Below are positions 45,801 to 56,056 of a stretch of 64,000 bases of DNA, in pieces (the first letter of the stretch is position 1; every line of letters starts with the position of its first letter). The translations under genes were made by a program, and so were the position numbers. The notes under the pieces are model-generated. The model had not been told where the DNA came from, did not search any database, and was given only the letters and a program-made list of their open reading frames with translations. This DNA is from Nannochloris sp. 'desiccata' (lineage: Eukaryota > Chlorophyta > Trebouxiophyceae > Chlorellales > Chlorellaceae), in assembly GCA_019044685.2 (NCBI GenBank), contig JAGTXX020000002.1, forward strand, positions 620,001 through 684,000. Direction: 5' to 3'.

Positions 45801-47361
45801 TGTTATTGGACCCGTTTTATTCTTACTCGCTTCTTATATCGGTATCGCTGCTGCAGTGTATCGTAAAAAGAAGGCTGTGTATTTATTATCTAGCAGAGCA
45901 ACACCCGAGGACCCAGCAGAGCACTCTAAATGGGATTTACAGGTGGTTGGCTCCTGGATGGGGATGAGTCTTAATCGTGGTAAATGGAGGCCTGCAGATC
46001 CTTCGCGTAAGAATGAGTTTGTCTTCCGCTGGGGTCCACTTTTTGAAGATTGCCGGGGTCCTCTCTATCAACGTAGAAAAGTACCTGTGAATGGCAATGG
46101 CAGTGGAAGTATGAGCTTAAGACGTGTACACACCTCTTCTGCCTCTGATCATTCCAGTCAGAGTGGTATGGCAGGTGCCTATGGTGCTCAAGATACCCCT
46201 CGATCTCGTCGCAAAGTTGTTGCCTTGGAAGAAAAACCATTGACCAGCTGCGGAAAGCATAAAATTCGTAGAAGTGGATTCCAAGCGTATGGTGTTGTTA
46301 TCTCTTTAGTACGCATGGTTGCGTATGGATTAGTGATCGGTGGGCTTGAACAATGGCCTGAAGTGCAAGCTGGTGTTGCCTTATTCCTCGCGCTCGCCTA
46401 CTTTGCCTACCTACGCTTCTCTGTCCCTTATTCTCGTCGCGATGAAATGGCTTTAGAGTACTGGAATGCGTTTTTAGATGTGGCTTTGTTTGTACTAATC
46501 CTTGTATTAGCTCTTGCTGTTGACGATGGAAGCTTCTCCACTATCGATAATATGGGTGTAGGTCTAATCGTCGTCCAATGCCTTGGTTTCGCTTCATATT
46601 TGATGAATAGACTGCTTATCATCGTTCATGCATTTATGGAAGTAGTCTGCCCTGCGTGCACGTGCTTACCACCTTCTCCTAAAAAAGGTGGTTCTCGTCG
46701 ACGACGCTCCGTCTCCCGCTCTGCTTCTCATTCTGAATCTATGAGTGATGTCGGTATAGGGATGGGTAGTATGAGACAACATAGTAGTAGCGAGTTTAGT
46801 CCTGATGGTAAAGGTGGTGGTAGCAGTCCGTACATGGCAGAAAATGGGGGGGAACATTCCTCTGGAGGTTACCCTCATCTTGATAATGGTGGAATAAATG
46901 GTAATGGAGTGGGAATGTCGCCATATATGACTCCACCAGATCAAGCACAGATGTATGGTGGACCTCTTGGTGAGAATGGACTAGGTGGTGCCGCCGCCGC
47001 AGCAATGGCAGTTGATGGTCGTCAGAATAGCAGATCTGCTCGTCAAGGTGTGTTCCCTGCTATTGCTGAAGAAACTGACTCCCAGGTGACTACTCCAACT
47101 GTCTCTGGTGGTAATGGTGGTGCAGCAACAGCAGCGGGACAGATCCCTGCTGCTGCTAGAGCAATGTCCCATAGAGTTAATATTGAGGAATCATCACCAA
47201 CACGTCCTATTAGACCTCCTTCTAATCCTGGTATGCCGCCACCACTTCCTTCTATGCTTAGCTCTAAAAATACAAGCCGGGATGTCGAGGTCAGTATGGA
47301 GCAGAGAGGTAGTGGAGAGGGGCAGAATGCAGTCTTTGATAAATTCTGGAAATCGCTTTAG
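42878..47361 (+). CDS. Large membrane protein: signal peptide, Ig-like and PAN regions, multiple TM helices
   Basis: Exons: 42878-43186, 43335-44268, 44534-47361, in phase, giving 1,356 residues. A signal peptide (MASFKVMAFAFIVFALGTCA) precedes an extracellular part with a bacterial-type Ig-like fold at about residues 205-275 (PFLIDFGEKVLEMNP ending TVSVPAGATTTSGG). Two TM helices follow around 290-350, then FAWSDFQLTLPWDW, a Pro/Ala linker, and a PAN/apple-type Cys module at about 475-530 (CCNACLSNPECYVW, SCFLKG). Next come an Asn/Gly block and several TM helices between about 765 and 1060 (GFWLGCTMALAILFNLCAWL, LVVGIAVVVIGPVLFLLASY, AFLDVALFVLILVLALAVDD). The cytosolic Ser/Gly-rich tail is 300 residues. 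The overall plan recalls TRP-like/FLC-type algal proteins, but that placement is tentative. Confidence 0.75.
45014..45246 (+). repeat. Asn/Gly low-complexity coding repeat
   Basis: A 233-bp tract of AAC/AAT codons broken by GGT/GGC runs encodes poly-Asn blocks alternating with poly-Gly inside the membrane protein, between the PAN module and the main TM region. It is likely to vary in length by replication slippage. The reverse strand gives a spurious Leu/Pro-rich ORF. Confidence 0.9.
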
Positions 47362-47735
47362 AACAATTATAATTATAAAACTCATATTTATTCCATTCTT
47401 ATTATTCTAATAGGAGTAGTCTAGTTATGTATATTGTAAAACATTATAGAATCTCTTCTCTCTGTGTTTGTGTGTGTTTTCTCTCTTTTCCCTTCGCACC
47501 CCTCCCCCCTTCCCCCCCTTTCCACCCCATTTGGCGCTCCCCACTTTTTTCTTTTTTTCTTTCCTTCTTCCCTCTTTCACATTTCGTGTTTTTGTTTACA
47601 ATTCTTAAATAACTATGTTACACACGAAAAATAGGACTCCTAAAATAGAATTCATTTTATTCGTATCTTGATTGTGTAAATATCTCTATAAAGTAATCAT
47701 CACTAGATAAATAATAATAATAAAATTCCAACTTT
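47362..47735. other. Convergent intergenic region with pyrimidine tract
   Basis: 374 bp between two stop codons. It contains a long C/T-rich stretch (about 47455-47580). No gene was recognised. Confidence 0.4.
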
Positions 47736-49279
47736 CTACGCCCACCGCCGTGTGTCCTCTTCTACATCGACAGGCACGTACCAATCTGGCAATCCACCAG
47801 GTGCATTAGGATTCAGTCTATAATTTAAAAATAGCTCTTCATTTTCCAAATTACGGAGTGCAACAAGAGCTACACAGGGCGCTGCGTCGTTCCTTCTAGG
47901 AAGGTGGGTCTCTATTTTTTCCACCGAGGGGTTTTTGTCTAATTTTGTCTTTCTTCCTGCTCCGAATTCTCTTGCTGTACTACTAGTAGCAGTAGTACTA
48001 GTAGTACTACAGAAATCGACTGTAGGCACATACGCTCTCAACTCCCAGCCACAAGATAATTCTTCTTGATTTTCCATCGTTGTTATCGTTGTCGTTTTTG
48101 TTATCTCTTTCTCTTTAATTAAATTTGTTGAACGAGGTCTCCAATCAACCGCAGCTACCATCACATTCGGAGGTGTACCAGCAGGTGGATGATTCGCGTA
48201 ATGAGCTAATGCTAAAGGGTTTCTACGTTCAAGACGTGTTAATAACCCTTCTTCTGCTGCATTTTGACAAACCAACTCCACCGCCTCTCCTTCTTCTCCA
48301 TCTGTATTTTTAAATTTAGATTCACTCGTTTTATTACAGCTACTGCTTGAAGTGCTGCCTTCTACTCCTTCACCCCATGGTTTTGCGTCTAATACTACTC
48401 CATCATAGCGAGATAATAAAAAAGGATTGCTTCTCGCTACGAGAGGGTACCCAGGAATGTGTCTATGGTACAACGGTGAGTACGACACACCCGGATACAT
48501 AGCCACGATTTGACCCACCGTTGCCGTGCCTTGTAGAAAGAGACCTTGACCTGCTGCTGTGTGAGGAATGGAAGAAGGGGAGACGTGGAGAGTGAACTTT
48601 GCCAGGGAGAGAAAGGCCTCAGAAACTTGTTTTGGGGTAAGTTTAAGACGAGGAGAGGGAAGGAAATTTTCTTTTTCCGGCGGTGGTGGTGGTAGTTGTT
48701 TTGTTGTTTTACTATTTTTAGCAGCACTAGCAGCAAAGCCTAGTCCTAATCCTAGTCCACCACTACTTCCAATATTACGTGTTCTAGATGTTGAGGAACC
48801 TTCTAAAGAGCCAGCAGCTGCTTCTTGTCTACGCCACAAGTCTGCCAACGCCTTTGCTGGACCTGCATCGTCACCGCTATCCACTAAAGCTTTGTGCAGA
48901 GTTTTAGTTAATTCATAGAGCTGGTGGGAAAGGAAGCTAGATACCTGTGATCTGAGTCCGTCAGAGCCTAGTTTCTGTGCTTCAACATCGAGAATAGAAG
49001 CGATTTCCTCTCCAGTATTTTCAGATTGAATACTGTTGAATGCATCAGTGACGCGGTGATGATAAGCGGTGATGAGGTACAGGCGATGTAAATCGAGCTC
49101 TTCCTGCAGCTTTCTTTTATCAAGTCGATGCCTCACTGCTTTGAGCGATAGAGCATCGAGGATCTGCGAGAATGGGAGCAAAAACTTTGGGGACTAGATC
49201 AGAAGATTAGATGTGATTCGAAAAGATGAAGGATAAATTTTTGGAAGTGGGGCGGTCTCCTTGCCTTTTTGACAATCAT
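47736..49279 (-). CDS. SETD9-like SET-domain protein
   Basis: The main exon 49163-47736 follows a CTCGCAG acceptor and encodes 475 residues. Upstream, ATG ATT GTC AAA AAG (49279-49265) followed by GCAAGG would be a five-codon first exon with a GC-AG intron, giving 480 residues. This start is a proposal. The SET-like half shows GQGLFLQGTATVGQIVAMYP, GVSYSPLYH, RSNPFLLSRYDGVVLDAKPW, NPLALAHYANHPPAGTPPNV, ELRAYVPTVDF and VALVALRNLENEELFLNYRL. These match human SETD9 in order, including the NPLA..QYVN and EELF.NY equivalents of the usual NHS and ExxDY motifs. No substrate is known for the family. Ser-rich inserts make it longer than human SETD9 (about 300). Confidence 0.8.
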
Positions 49280-49458
49280 TAGACTTTGGATTAAAGGTCG
49301 ATATGCTGCGAATCTGCAATCTTGCCCTGATTTAACCAGCAGAAGCGATTTCTTAAACAATATGAAGGAAAATCTTCGAAACCACTAAAAACACCATTCC
49401 TCGCCCTACCACTTCATTTCATAAATTTAGTTTAATCTTATAAACCACCACTATCGCC

Positions 49459-50067
49459 ATGGCATTCGATATACAGGCAATGCGTGCGCAACTCCAAACT
49501 TTTTCATCCTCCAAACACACTCCCCGCTTCGTCTTATTTAAAGGTAAAAAAGAAAAACTAAAACTGTGAATTACCTAGCCTCATGAAATCCAGCAAAGCC
49601 ACCGTAAATCTCCTCATTTATATTTTTATTAGGTGATTGGTGTGGAGATTGTGTTCGTGGGGTGCCACCGACAAAGGCCGTTATTGTTGCCGCTGGTTTG
49701 TCTCTTGTTGAAGTAGACGTAGGGGATAGTGAAACATGGCGAGATCCAAATCATCCTCTACGTGTAGATCAACAGTTGAAATTGACTGGAATTCCTACCC
49801 TGATTGAGTGGACTGAAAATGGACCTGCGGTAAAGAGACTAGGTAAAAGACAAAAACGAGTTTTTTCTTTCTTTCAAAAGCGGCGACCTAGTTCTTGATA
49901 CCCATGGTAATTCTTTTTATAGCATTAAATTAGTTTATTATCTCATTTCTTTGGTAATTTCTCATTGTACAGGTCCTGAATTAGAGTCTGCATCGACGGC
50001 TGCTGAAGTAGAGAGGCTCGTGACGGCATTTGTAGTGGAAGCGCAGTTGAGGGCGGCAAAAGGCTGA
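49459..50067 (+). CDS. TXNDC17/TRP14-like thioredoxin-fold protein
   Basis: Exons: 49459-49543, 49633-49842, 49973-50067, giving 129 residues (human TXNDC17 is 123). The redox motif is DWCGDCVRGVPP (family WCPDC), followed by DSETWRDPNHPLRV and LTGIPTLIEW, which mirror the human protein. Members of this family reduce small disulfide substrates and cystine through thioredoxin reductase rather than serving ribonucleotide reductase. Cytosolic location is inferred, because no targeting peptide is seen. All introns are short with GTAAAA donors. It is divergent from the SETD9-like gene, whose proposed start is 179 bp away. Confidence 0.9.
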
Positions 50068-50348
50068 GGATGAAATTGTTTTTCTTTCTTTTCCCCTTCA
50101 ATTCTTCATTTTTCTGAACTCTCCTCTTCTTCAATTGAGCTCTTAATCATTCTTCGACGAACTTTAAGTACATTCTATCTTACATGTCAAAAAAGGATAT
50201 TAAAGTAAAGCTATAAAAGCTACAAGACTTCAGGGGCTACCACCGGCAAAACCAAGGTCTGTTCGTCGGAAATCCAAGCTTTGCAAGCAGATCATCTCAG
50301 AAATGTCAAGTAGCAGGCATCATACGTCATTCTGTTGGAGTGCAAAGT

Positions 50349-50897
50349 CTAGCCCCTAGCCCTAGCGAACTGAATTTCGCAGGCGATCTGCAAATTGAAA
50401 ATATTCAAAATGTTAAGAAATAGGGGACTTTGTCCTGAAGGAAGGCCTAGTAATATACATACAGCTGTTAGTCACAGATTTATAAAAAACACAATGACTC
50501 ACCCAAGGAATAGCGCAACCGAGAACAACGACTCCACCAACCCCAAGACCGAATTTAAGCTTGCGGTTTGTCATACTAGTGATGTTGTACATACTCTTGG
50601 CATGGACATAATCGGGTTCCTGCAGATGTAAATCAAGGGATTTAATTACGTGCATCAAGGAGAGAATCAAACAAAAACCCAGTGGTGAAAGAATTGAGTA
50701 AATTTCGAGGGCTGTTGAGCTGTTCCTGTGAAGCAGTGACGCAGCATTAAATAGACAATTCAACCGGTGAAATAGCCTATTCTACGTTAAAGATAACAAC
50801 TTACGCCATGGCCTCCCTTGGCAACAGCGCTACTTCTAAATCCACGAGCGGCCTGTTCAGCCACCTTGCGGCTAGCCTGTCTTGCTACAGCCAGCAT
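50349..50897 (-). CDS. Putative cytochrome c oxidase subunit 7C/Cox8-like
   Basis: Exons 50897-50805, 50619-50503 and 50387-50349, giving 82 residues. The first 31 residues form a mitochondrial presequence (MLAVARQASRKVAEQAARGF). Exon 2 gives a basic segment (SMTNRKLKFG) and one TM helix (LGVGGVVVLGCAIPW). Exon 3 ends IACEIQFARARG. The TM/C-terminus pattern P[FW][VI]AC..Q followed by basic residues resembles fungal Cox8 and animal COX7C. An alternative last exon at 50446-50405 (acceptor TTACTAG) would end AFLQDKVPYFLTF, which fits the family less well. It would be a small inner-membrane subunit of complex IV. The identification is tentative. Confidence 0.55.
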
Positions 50898-51311
50898 TCT
50901 TATATTATGTTTCTTCTTAATAGCTTAAACAGCGAGCAGCAGATTGAAATTATTGGGGTGACGGGGTTAAAGATTAGAAAGAGTGAAAATTGCTTGACCC
51001 GCTATCGCTGCTCATTACACTGCTAAAAGGTGGGCTAAAAAATTGCAAATGAACATGAAACTTTTCAGATGGTTTTGAATGAGGTACAAAAAGCTGCATA
51101 CAAAAAGAGGGCTTTAGATTTACATAATTTCTTGCTTTATGAGTGCATGCAGATTACAGGCAGCGATGCCAGAAAAGAAAGGAGCAAAAATTCATTTTGG
51201 AACTTGATTGCATGTACTGTGTCCCAAACTTATACTTCAAAAAAATTTCAGCGTTGATAAGTAGATTCCTGAGCATCCAGGTCAGTGCTCGTTTGTGCGA
51301 TCTTTACCAAA
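50898..51311. other. Divergent intergenic region
   Basis: 414 bp between the COX7C-like gene and the epimerase gene. Short overlapping ORFs here have no recognisable features. Confidence 0.4.
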
Positions 51312-52223
51312 ATGGCAGAGATTCAGATAGGGAATAATTCATTGACCAAAGCTGTCATCCGCTCAGCCAACGGTCATACAGCAGAAATCTACACCCACGG
51401 TGCTCACGTAACCAGTTGGAAAACTCCAAACGGCGAAGAAAACCTTTTGTTCTATTCTAAAGAAGCCATTTTTAATCCACCGACTGCCATTCGAGGAGGC
51501 GTTCCAATCTGTTGGCCTCAATTTTCTGACTTGGGCCCCTGTAAGACGCAGCATGGGTTTGCTCGTAACTCAGAATTCTCAATCATTAACAGCTCTACGA
51601 ACTCAGTCACCATGGAACTTCGAAACGAGGGCGCAGAGAACAAAACTCCAGGCTTTTCACCGCCCACTGACTTTCCTCAAAAATTTATTTTGACTTGCAA
51701 AGTTTCTTTAGATCAAGACGGGGTTTTACATCAAGAGTTAGTTGTACAAAACCCATCTACAGCTACTGATACTCTCAAATTCACTTGCGCTCTCCACACT
51801 TATTTTACTCTTAGAAATGGAATTCGGAACGCTGCAGTTGAGAATTTGAAGGGTTGTCGGTATTTAGATTCCCTGCAAGGAAGAATGGAATGTGTGGAAG
51901 CTGAAGAGAAGGTGAAGTTCCCTGGGGAAGTAGATAAAATCTACCTAGGCGTCCCTGACACTCTAAAGATCCTAGATGGTGGCGCTGAGAAAGGAGAAAA
52001 ACCGGAAGAGGCAGTAGTAGCTGGGTTTAAAATTGAGAAAACTGCATTCTCAGATGCAGTAGTATGGAACCCTCATGCAGCAAAAGCAGCTAAAATGGCT
52101 GATTTTGGTAATGATGAATGGGAACAGATGGTATGTGTGGAAGTAGCGCAGGCAGGCAGTGGTGCTATAGAGCTTGAACCAGGCAAACAATGGGCGGGAT
52201 GGCAAAAATTATCTTTGCTCTAA
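51312..52223 (+). CDS. Glucose-6-phosphate 1-epimerase (aldose-1-epimerase fold)
   Basis: Single exon, 303 residues. It would interconvert alpha and beta anomers of glucose 6-phosphate, feeding glycolysis and the oxidative pentose-phosphate pathway. Family motifs are present: IYTHGAHVTSWKTPNGEENL, IRGGVPICWPQFSDLG, QHGFARNSEF (catalytic His region), FTCALHTYF (second His), DAVVWNPHAAKAAKMADFGN and VCVEVAQ. The ATG at 51312 (MAEIQIGNN) is preferred over the in-frame ATG nine codons upstream (MLVCAIFTK), because the family begins close to this point and the context CAAAATGG is better. No transit peptide is visible. It is convergent with guanylate kinase (137 bp between stops). Confidence 0.9.
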   Translation: MAEIQIGNNSLTKAVIRSANGHTAEIYTHGAHVTSWKTPNGEENLLFYSKEAIFNPPTAIRGGVPICWPQFSDLGPCKTQHGFARNSEFSIINSSTNSVTMELRNEGAENKTPGFSPPTDFPQKFILTCKVSLDQDGVLHQELVVQNPSTATDTLKFTCALHTYFTLRNGIRNAAVENLKGCRYLDSLQGRMECVEAEEKVKFPGEVDKIYLGVPDTLKILDGGAEKGEKPEEAVVAGFKIEKTAFSDAVVWNPHAAKAAKMADFGNDEWEQMVCVEVAQAGSGAIELEPGKQWAGWQKLSLL

Positions 52224-52360
52224 AAGTTTTAGAAAACGTTAATTGCCTAGTTTTCTTTGGGTTAAATAAAGCAATTTAGTATTGTACACTGAGGATACAA
52301 ATTGAAGCGTATTTAGTACAGAGTATTCGTTTTTTTCCCTTGCTATTACTTAATGCCTTA

Positions 52361-53293
52361 CTACATACTCAATGTGCTGCTGTTATTTATATCCTTACCA
52401 AAACATCTCCTATCTACTCTTGCCTTCTCTGCTATTAATATAGCTTCAATTTGCTCTACTGTCTCTTCCATTGCCCCATCTCTATTCACAACAACATAAT
52501 CAAATTCTTTCACCCTCGCCATTTCATCTCTGGCCGTCTTCACTCGAACCGCCATCTTCTCTGCAGTTTCAGTTTTCCTTGAAATTAATCTCTCTACCAA
52601 CTCAGCCTCACTTTCAGCTACTAGAAATATTGTCAATAAACCAGGCAGAATCTTTCTCATTGTTTTCGCGCCTTGAACATCGACTCTTAAAATCACATCG
52701 GTGCCTCGTGACAATGCTTCATCGACTTGTTGTTTTGGAATTCCTTTATACTCTCCATATACAACAGCGTGCTCTAATAGCTGCCCTTCATTAATCCAAT
52801 CTTCAAACTGTTCTCGACTTACAAAGAAATAATCAACGCCATCAACTTCTCCTGGTCGCATTGGTCGGGAGGTGGCGGTGACAACAAAATGAAGATCTTG
52901 ACGTTTTTCTTGGAGACGACGAATAACAGCGTCTTTGCCTACTCCACTTGGGCCGGAGACTACTACCACTAATGGTTGGGTTGGGGGGACAGTAGGGGTG
53001 GAGGAGAGGGACCCAAATTGGGTGCTGTTGTTTTCTAGGTCGGTGGGGTTAGCGAGGGTCGAAAATGCAGATGGAGATGCAACAATAGGTGGAGAACTGC
53101 TGCTAGAATTGAAGCTTCGCATTTGTCTAATAGTAGACGTAGACTGCTTTCCAGAAGATATAGTGCGTGCGGGGACAGCAGAGAGGAAAGGAGCACTGCA
53201 GTTTGGACGAGATGTTATGTTCATACTTGGCATCATCCCACGCCGAAGTGCAGTCTGTAAATACGTTAGCAATCTGGCTTGTGTGATGCACAT
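52361..53293 (-). CDS. Organellar guanylate kinase (plant V2/GK2 type)
   Basis: Single exon, 310 residues. It phosphorylates GMP to GDP with ATP. The P-loop SGPSGVGKDAVIRRL has the KDAVI form typical of the plant plastid/mitochondrial enzyme. TSRPMRPGEVDGVDYFFVSR, GQLLEHAVVYGEYKGIPKQQ, LRVDVQGAKTMR and the lid region follow. The first ~105 residues are Ser/Thr/Arg-rich (RPNCSAPFLSAVPARTISSG) and look like an organelle transit peptide. The start is the first ATG in the frame (MCITQARLLTYLQTALRRG); internal methionines at MMPSMN are alternatives. The head-to-head distance to UBFD1 is only 157 bp. Confidence 0.93.
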   Translation of the reverse strand: MCITQARLLTYLQTALRRGMMPSMNITSRPNCSAPFLSAVPARTISSGKQSTSTIRQMRSFNSSSSSPPIVASPSAFSTLANPTDLENNSTQFGSLSSTPTVPPTQPLVVVVSGPSGVGKDAVIRRLQEKRQDLHFVVTATSRPMRPGEVDGVDYFFVSREQFEDWINEGQLLEHAVVYGEYKGIPKQQVDEALSRGTDVILRVDVQGAKTMRKILPGLLTIFLVAESEAELVERLISRKTETAEKMAVRVKTARDEMARVKEFDYVVVNRDGAMEETVEQIEAILIAEKARVDRRCFGKDINNSSTLSM

Positions 53294-53450
53294 CAGGTAC
53301 ACAGTTTTTATTAATGGATTGTCACTGTAACTTGAAACTGGGCTCTGTTATAATTTTATGAATGAGCTCCAGAACAGCTCGTGAAATTAACGAGTTTGCA
53401 TACTGTACTACCGTAGTGTTGAAAAATAACTTTAACATAAACAAGTATAG

Positions 53451-54278
53451 ATGACAGATGCAGAAGGTGCCCCAGATCAGGCCACCGAGCCTAGCAGTGA
53501 AACTAATAAACGATCAGCATCAGCTGATCCAAATCCAGAAATTGAACCCAAACGCCCTGCTACAGCAGGAGACGCTCACGATGCTGAAACGATCCAAATC
53601 AAAGTCCAATTCGGCAAACAAATGAAAGTTGTTTCACGCCGCCTAGACACCACAATCGCTGAACTCAAAGCTGAAATAGCAGAGCAAACGTCAGTCCCCG
53701 TCTCTAATCAAAAACTACTTTTTAAAGGCCAGCTCAAAGATGCAAGCACTCTACGAGAAACAGGCCTTAAAAATGGAAGCAAACTCATGGTTATCGGCAC
53801 CAAACCTGAGGATACAAGAATCGCAAACAATACTACTGCCTCAAATAGCGAAACCGGTGATTGGGACGCCAACCCTAAAAGCTCACCCTGGTCAAAGGAA
53901 CCGAGACATGAGAAAATTCTCTCAAAGGGAGTTCCTGAAGATGCATGGCCTGGCTTAGAAGGGCGTCAAGTCTCTCTACGAGATGATCAAACATATATTC
54001 CTGGTCTCTATAATTCACAAGGCGTTAAAGTGAGATTTACTTTTAAATCTGAATTAGAACAAGTTTGGATCGGCAGTCCAAGTCACACACAAAAAGTACC
54101 ATATAGTACGATTAGTAAAATAGAAGCACAGGTTATAGAAGGGAATGAGAAGTATTCAATACTAAGATTGATGTTGGGAGCATCGGCGGCGAATAGTTAT
54201 TGGCTTTATTTTGTACCGAGTCAGTATGTAGCAGCGATTAAGATGCGGATTTTAGGGGTGGCCTCGCTGTTAGAATAA
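53451..54278 (+). CDS. UBFD1: UBFD1-like ubiquitin-like-domain protein
   Basis: Single exon, 275 residues. The ubiquitin-like fold at about residues 46-120 (IQIKVQFGKQMKVVSRRLDT, then QKLLFKGQLKDASTLRETGL) has no C-terminal diglycine, so it is not conjugated. The C-terminal half (WPGLEGRQVSLRDDQTYIPG, VRFTFKSELEQVWIGS, YWLYFVPSQYVAAIKMRIL) matches the conserved domain of ubiquitin family domain-containing protein 1. In animals the protein binds polyubiquitin and is linked to NF-kB signalling. In algae the role is unknown. The N-terminus is acidic and disordered. Confidence 0.88.
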   Translation: MTDAEGAPDQATEPSSETNKRSASADPNPEIEPKRPATAGDAHDAETIQIKVQFGKQMKVVSRRLDTTIAELKAEIAEQTSVPVSNQKLLFKGQLKDASTLRETGLKNGSKLMVIGTKPEDTRIANNTTASNSETGDWDANPKSSPWSKEPRHEKILSKGVPEDAWPGLEGRQVSLRDDQTYIPGLYNSQGVKVRFTFKSELEQVWIGSPSHTQKVPYSTISKIEAQVIEGNEKYSILRLMLGASAANSYWLYFVPSQYVAAIKMRILGVASLLE

Positions 54279-54614
54279 GAAATGCATAGAAAAGATGGAT
54301 CAGTAGGGCACAGTGCAGTGGAGGGGAGTCTTTGAGAAACTTTTTCTGGACTTCTTTCTGATTGGCCACAGGGCTCGGTGGCGAGGAGCAATATACTGCA
54401 AGTTCCCCGTCCTTTCTAGATTTTGCTGTCTGTAGATCCTCTGTGCGATAAACAAATCTTTACGGTTTTGAATGATGTAATACTTTTGTTAAATTAGCGA
54501 GAAAACAAAGCGAAAGGGGGTAATAATACAGGTAAAAAAGCTAGCAAGGGTAAAAGTAAATTCAAGAAATTGGCGTCGTCAATAAACAGTCCTAAATGAG
54601 GGCAAAGTAGGTGT
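54279..54614. other. Convergent intergenic region (UBFD1 / NDUFA1)
   Basis: 336 bp with both 3' ends. No RNA gene or repeat was seen. Confidence 0.4.
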
Positions 54615-54815
54615 TTACTTGCTCGCACTCTTCTGCCATTCCGCCATCATCCGCTGATCTCTCTTCTCTACAAGCCTATCAAAGTCATCTGCGCAAATCA
54701 ACTTGGGCTTGCCATAAAATAAATGATGCACGCCTTTTTGAAGACCTCCAGCCGCGCCTATAAGTCCAGTGATGAGCACCAATGGGACTACTGCTTCTAT
54801 CCACGCAGGGAACAT
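54615..54815 (-). CDS. NDUFA1: Complex I subunit NDUFA1 (MWFE)
   Basis: Single exon, 66 residues, the usual size. MFPAWIEAVVPLVLITGLIG is an N-terminal TM helix preceded by the short family motif (W.EA..PL). HHLFYGKPKLICADDFDRLV then RDQRMMAEW follow the plant pattern (Y.GRPK.I..D.WD....RRD). It is a one-helix accessory subunit of mitochondrial NADH dehydrogenase, needed for membrane-arm assembly. The open frame has a plain ATG and no intron within the coding part. Confidence 0.9.
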   Translation of the reverse strand: MFPAWIEAVVPLVLITGLIGAAGGLQKGVHHLFYGKPKLICADDFDRLVEKRDQRMMAEWQKSASK

Positions 54816-55375
54816 TGCAAATCTGATTTAAATCGTCCGCAAACTCAAACTAAGTGAGGTTATAACAAATTGCGATTTGTATAGAAACGAGCTGAACGGA
54901 AGCTCCGTTGGGTCACAGGCTCCCAAATGTGGATCAATAGTAAAAAATTAAACCTTAGGCAAGAAAGGGTATGACAAGGGTGATCTTATAAACCCTGCCA
55001 GTTCATTTCACAGCAGCGGGGCAAAGCAGCGGCAGGCGCCGACCCTGAGAGAAAGGCTGTAATTTTCATGCCTGGACTTTCAATGTAATAAGCCGATTGA
55101 TTATCAATAGCTTTCATCTACTCAATGAGCGGGGAATACAAGGGTCCCTGACATTCAAGTAATAAAGCCCTGTGCCTTCCCACCCAGCCCGGCTCTGCGC
55201 CTCCCGTCATATTTCCCCGGCCTCTGACTATTTTTCTAAAGACTTTTTAAACAAAAGTGCTGTTTTACAAAAAACAATCAACAAGTCATCCTATCAGCCA
55301 TATAAAATAACTGAGAATCGATATATTAATCAATAAAAAGCAGCAAGAGAAGTCTAATAACAAACTTTTACAATC
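54816..55375. other. Intergenic region, NDUFA1 promoter and thioredoxin 3' end
   Basis: 560 bp between two minus-strand genes. It is GC-richer at 55010-55230 than most gaps. I found no ORF or structured RNA that I could support. Confidence 0.4.
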
Positions 55376-56056
55376 TCATGCATATTTCTCGATCAGAGTT
55401 CTGAGTCTGTCTTTGGACGCTCCTACGAGCTCATCCACCTTGGCAGAATCCTTGAATACCTGGAATGTCGGCATAGCGCTGATTCCGCATGCAGCAGCGA
55501 CGGCCTGCAATGAGATGGACGTGAAAAGTGGGTTGGTAACAATATATCTAATTCACCGTCGAGTGAACTGAAGAATAATATGTCTTCTTTGCCCCTTATG
55601 CTTACCTCAACCTCATCAACATCAATCTTGAGGAACACAATACCGGTAAACTCAGTGCTGAGCTTCTCAAACTCGGGGGAAATCATCCTGCAAGGGCCGC
55701 ACCAGGTCGCAGAGAAGTCAACGACGATCTGCAGGGCAAAATTCGACAAATAACGAGAAGTGAAATGGACGTCATCAGGAACAGTTAGGATTTGATTACA
55801 AATTCAATGACTATATAACACGTTTCTGATCCCTACTGGTAGTTGAAACGCACCACCTTGGCAGCATTGCTAGCATCAGCCTGCTGCTTGTCCCACTCCT
55901 CCTTGCTGTGGATCTCAATAACGTTGCCGCCTGCATATATAGTGAAGAATGTTAGAACCAAGGGAAACCGAGGGTACCTCAGGAGATATAGAAGCGAACC
56001 ATTCAATATTGATCACCACAAATTGAATTTTAGTTTTGCGATCACACACCTGCCAT
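55376..56056 (-). CDS. Thioredoxin h-type
   Basis: Four exons: 56056-56050, 55930-55857, 55728-55606 and 55504-55376, giving 110 residues. Exon 1 encodes only ATG GCA G. The product starts [20 protein letters not shown] and carries [20 protein letters not shown] with the canonical WCGPC active site, then [30 protein letters not shown] (cis-Pro) and LRTLIEKYA. Length and lack of a targeting peptide fit a cytosolic h-type thioredoxin reduced by NADPH-thioredoxin reductase. Intron signals are all GT-AG. A tiny first exon like this can be missed by gene finders. Confidence 0.93.

Noticed and set aside
51285..51311. Upstream in-frame ATG as start of the epimerase
   Set aside because: The extra nine residues are not part of the family, and the next ATG has the better context.
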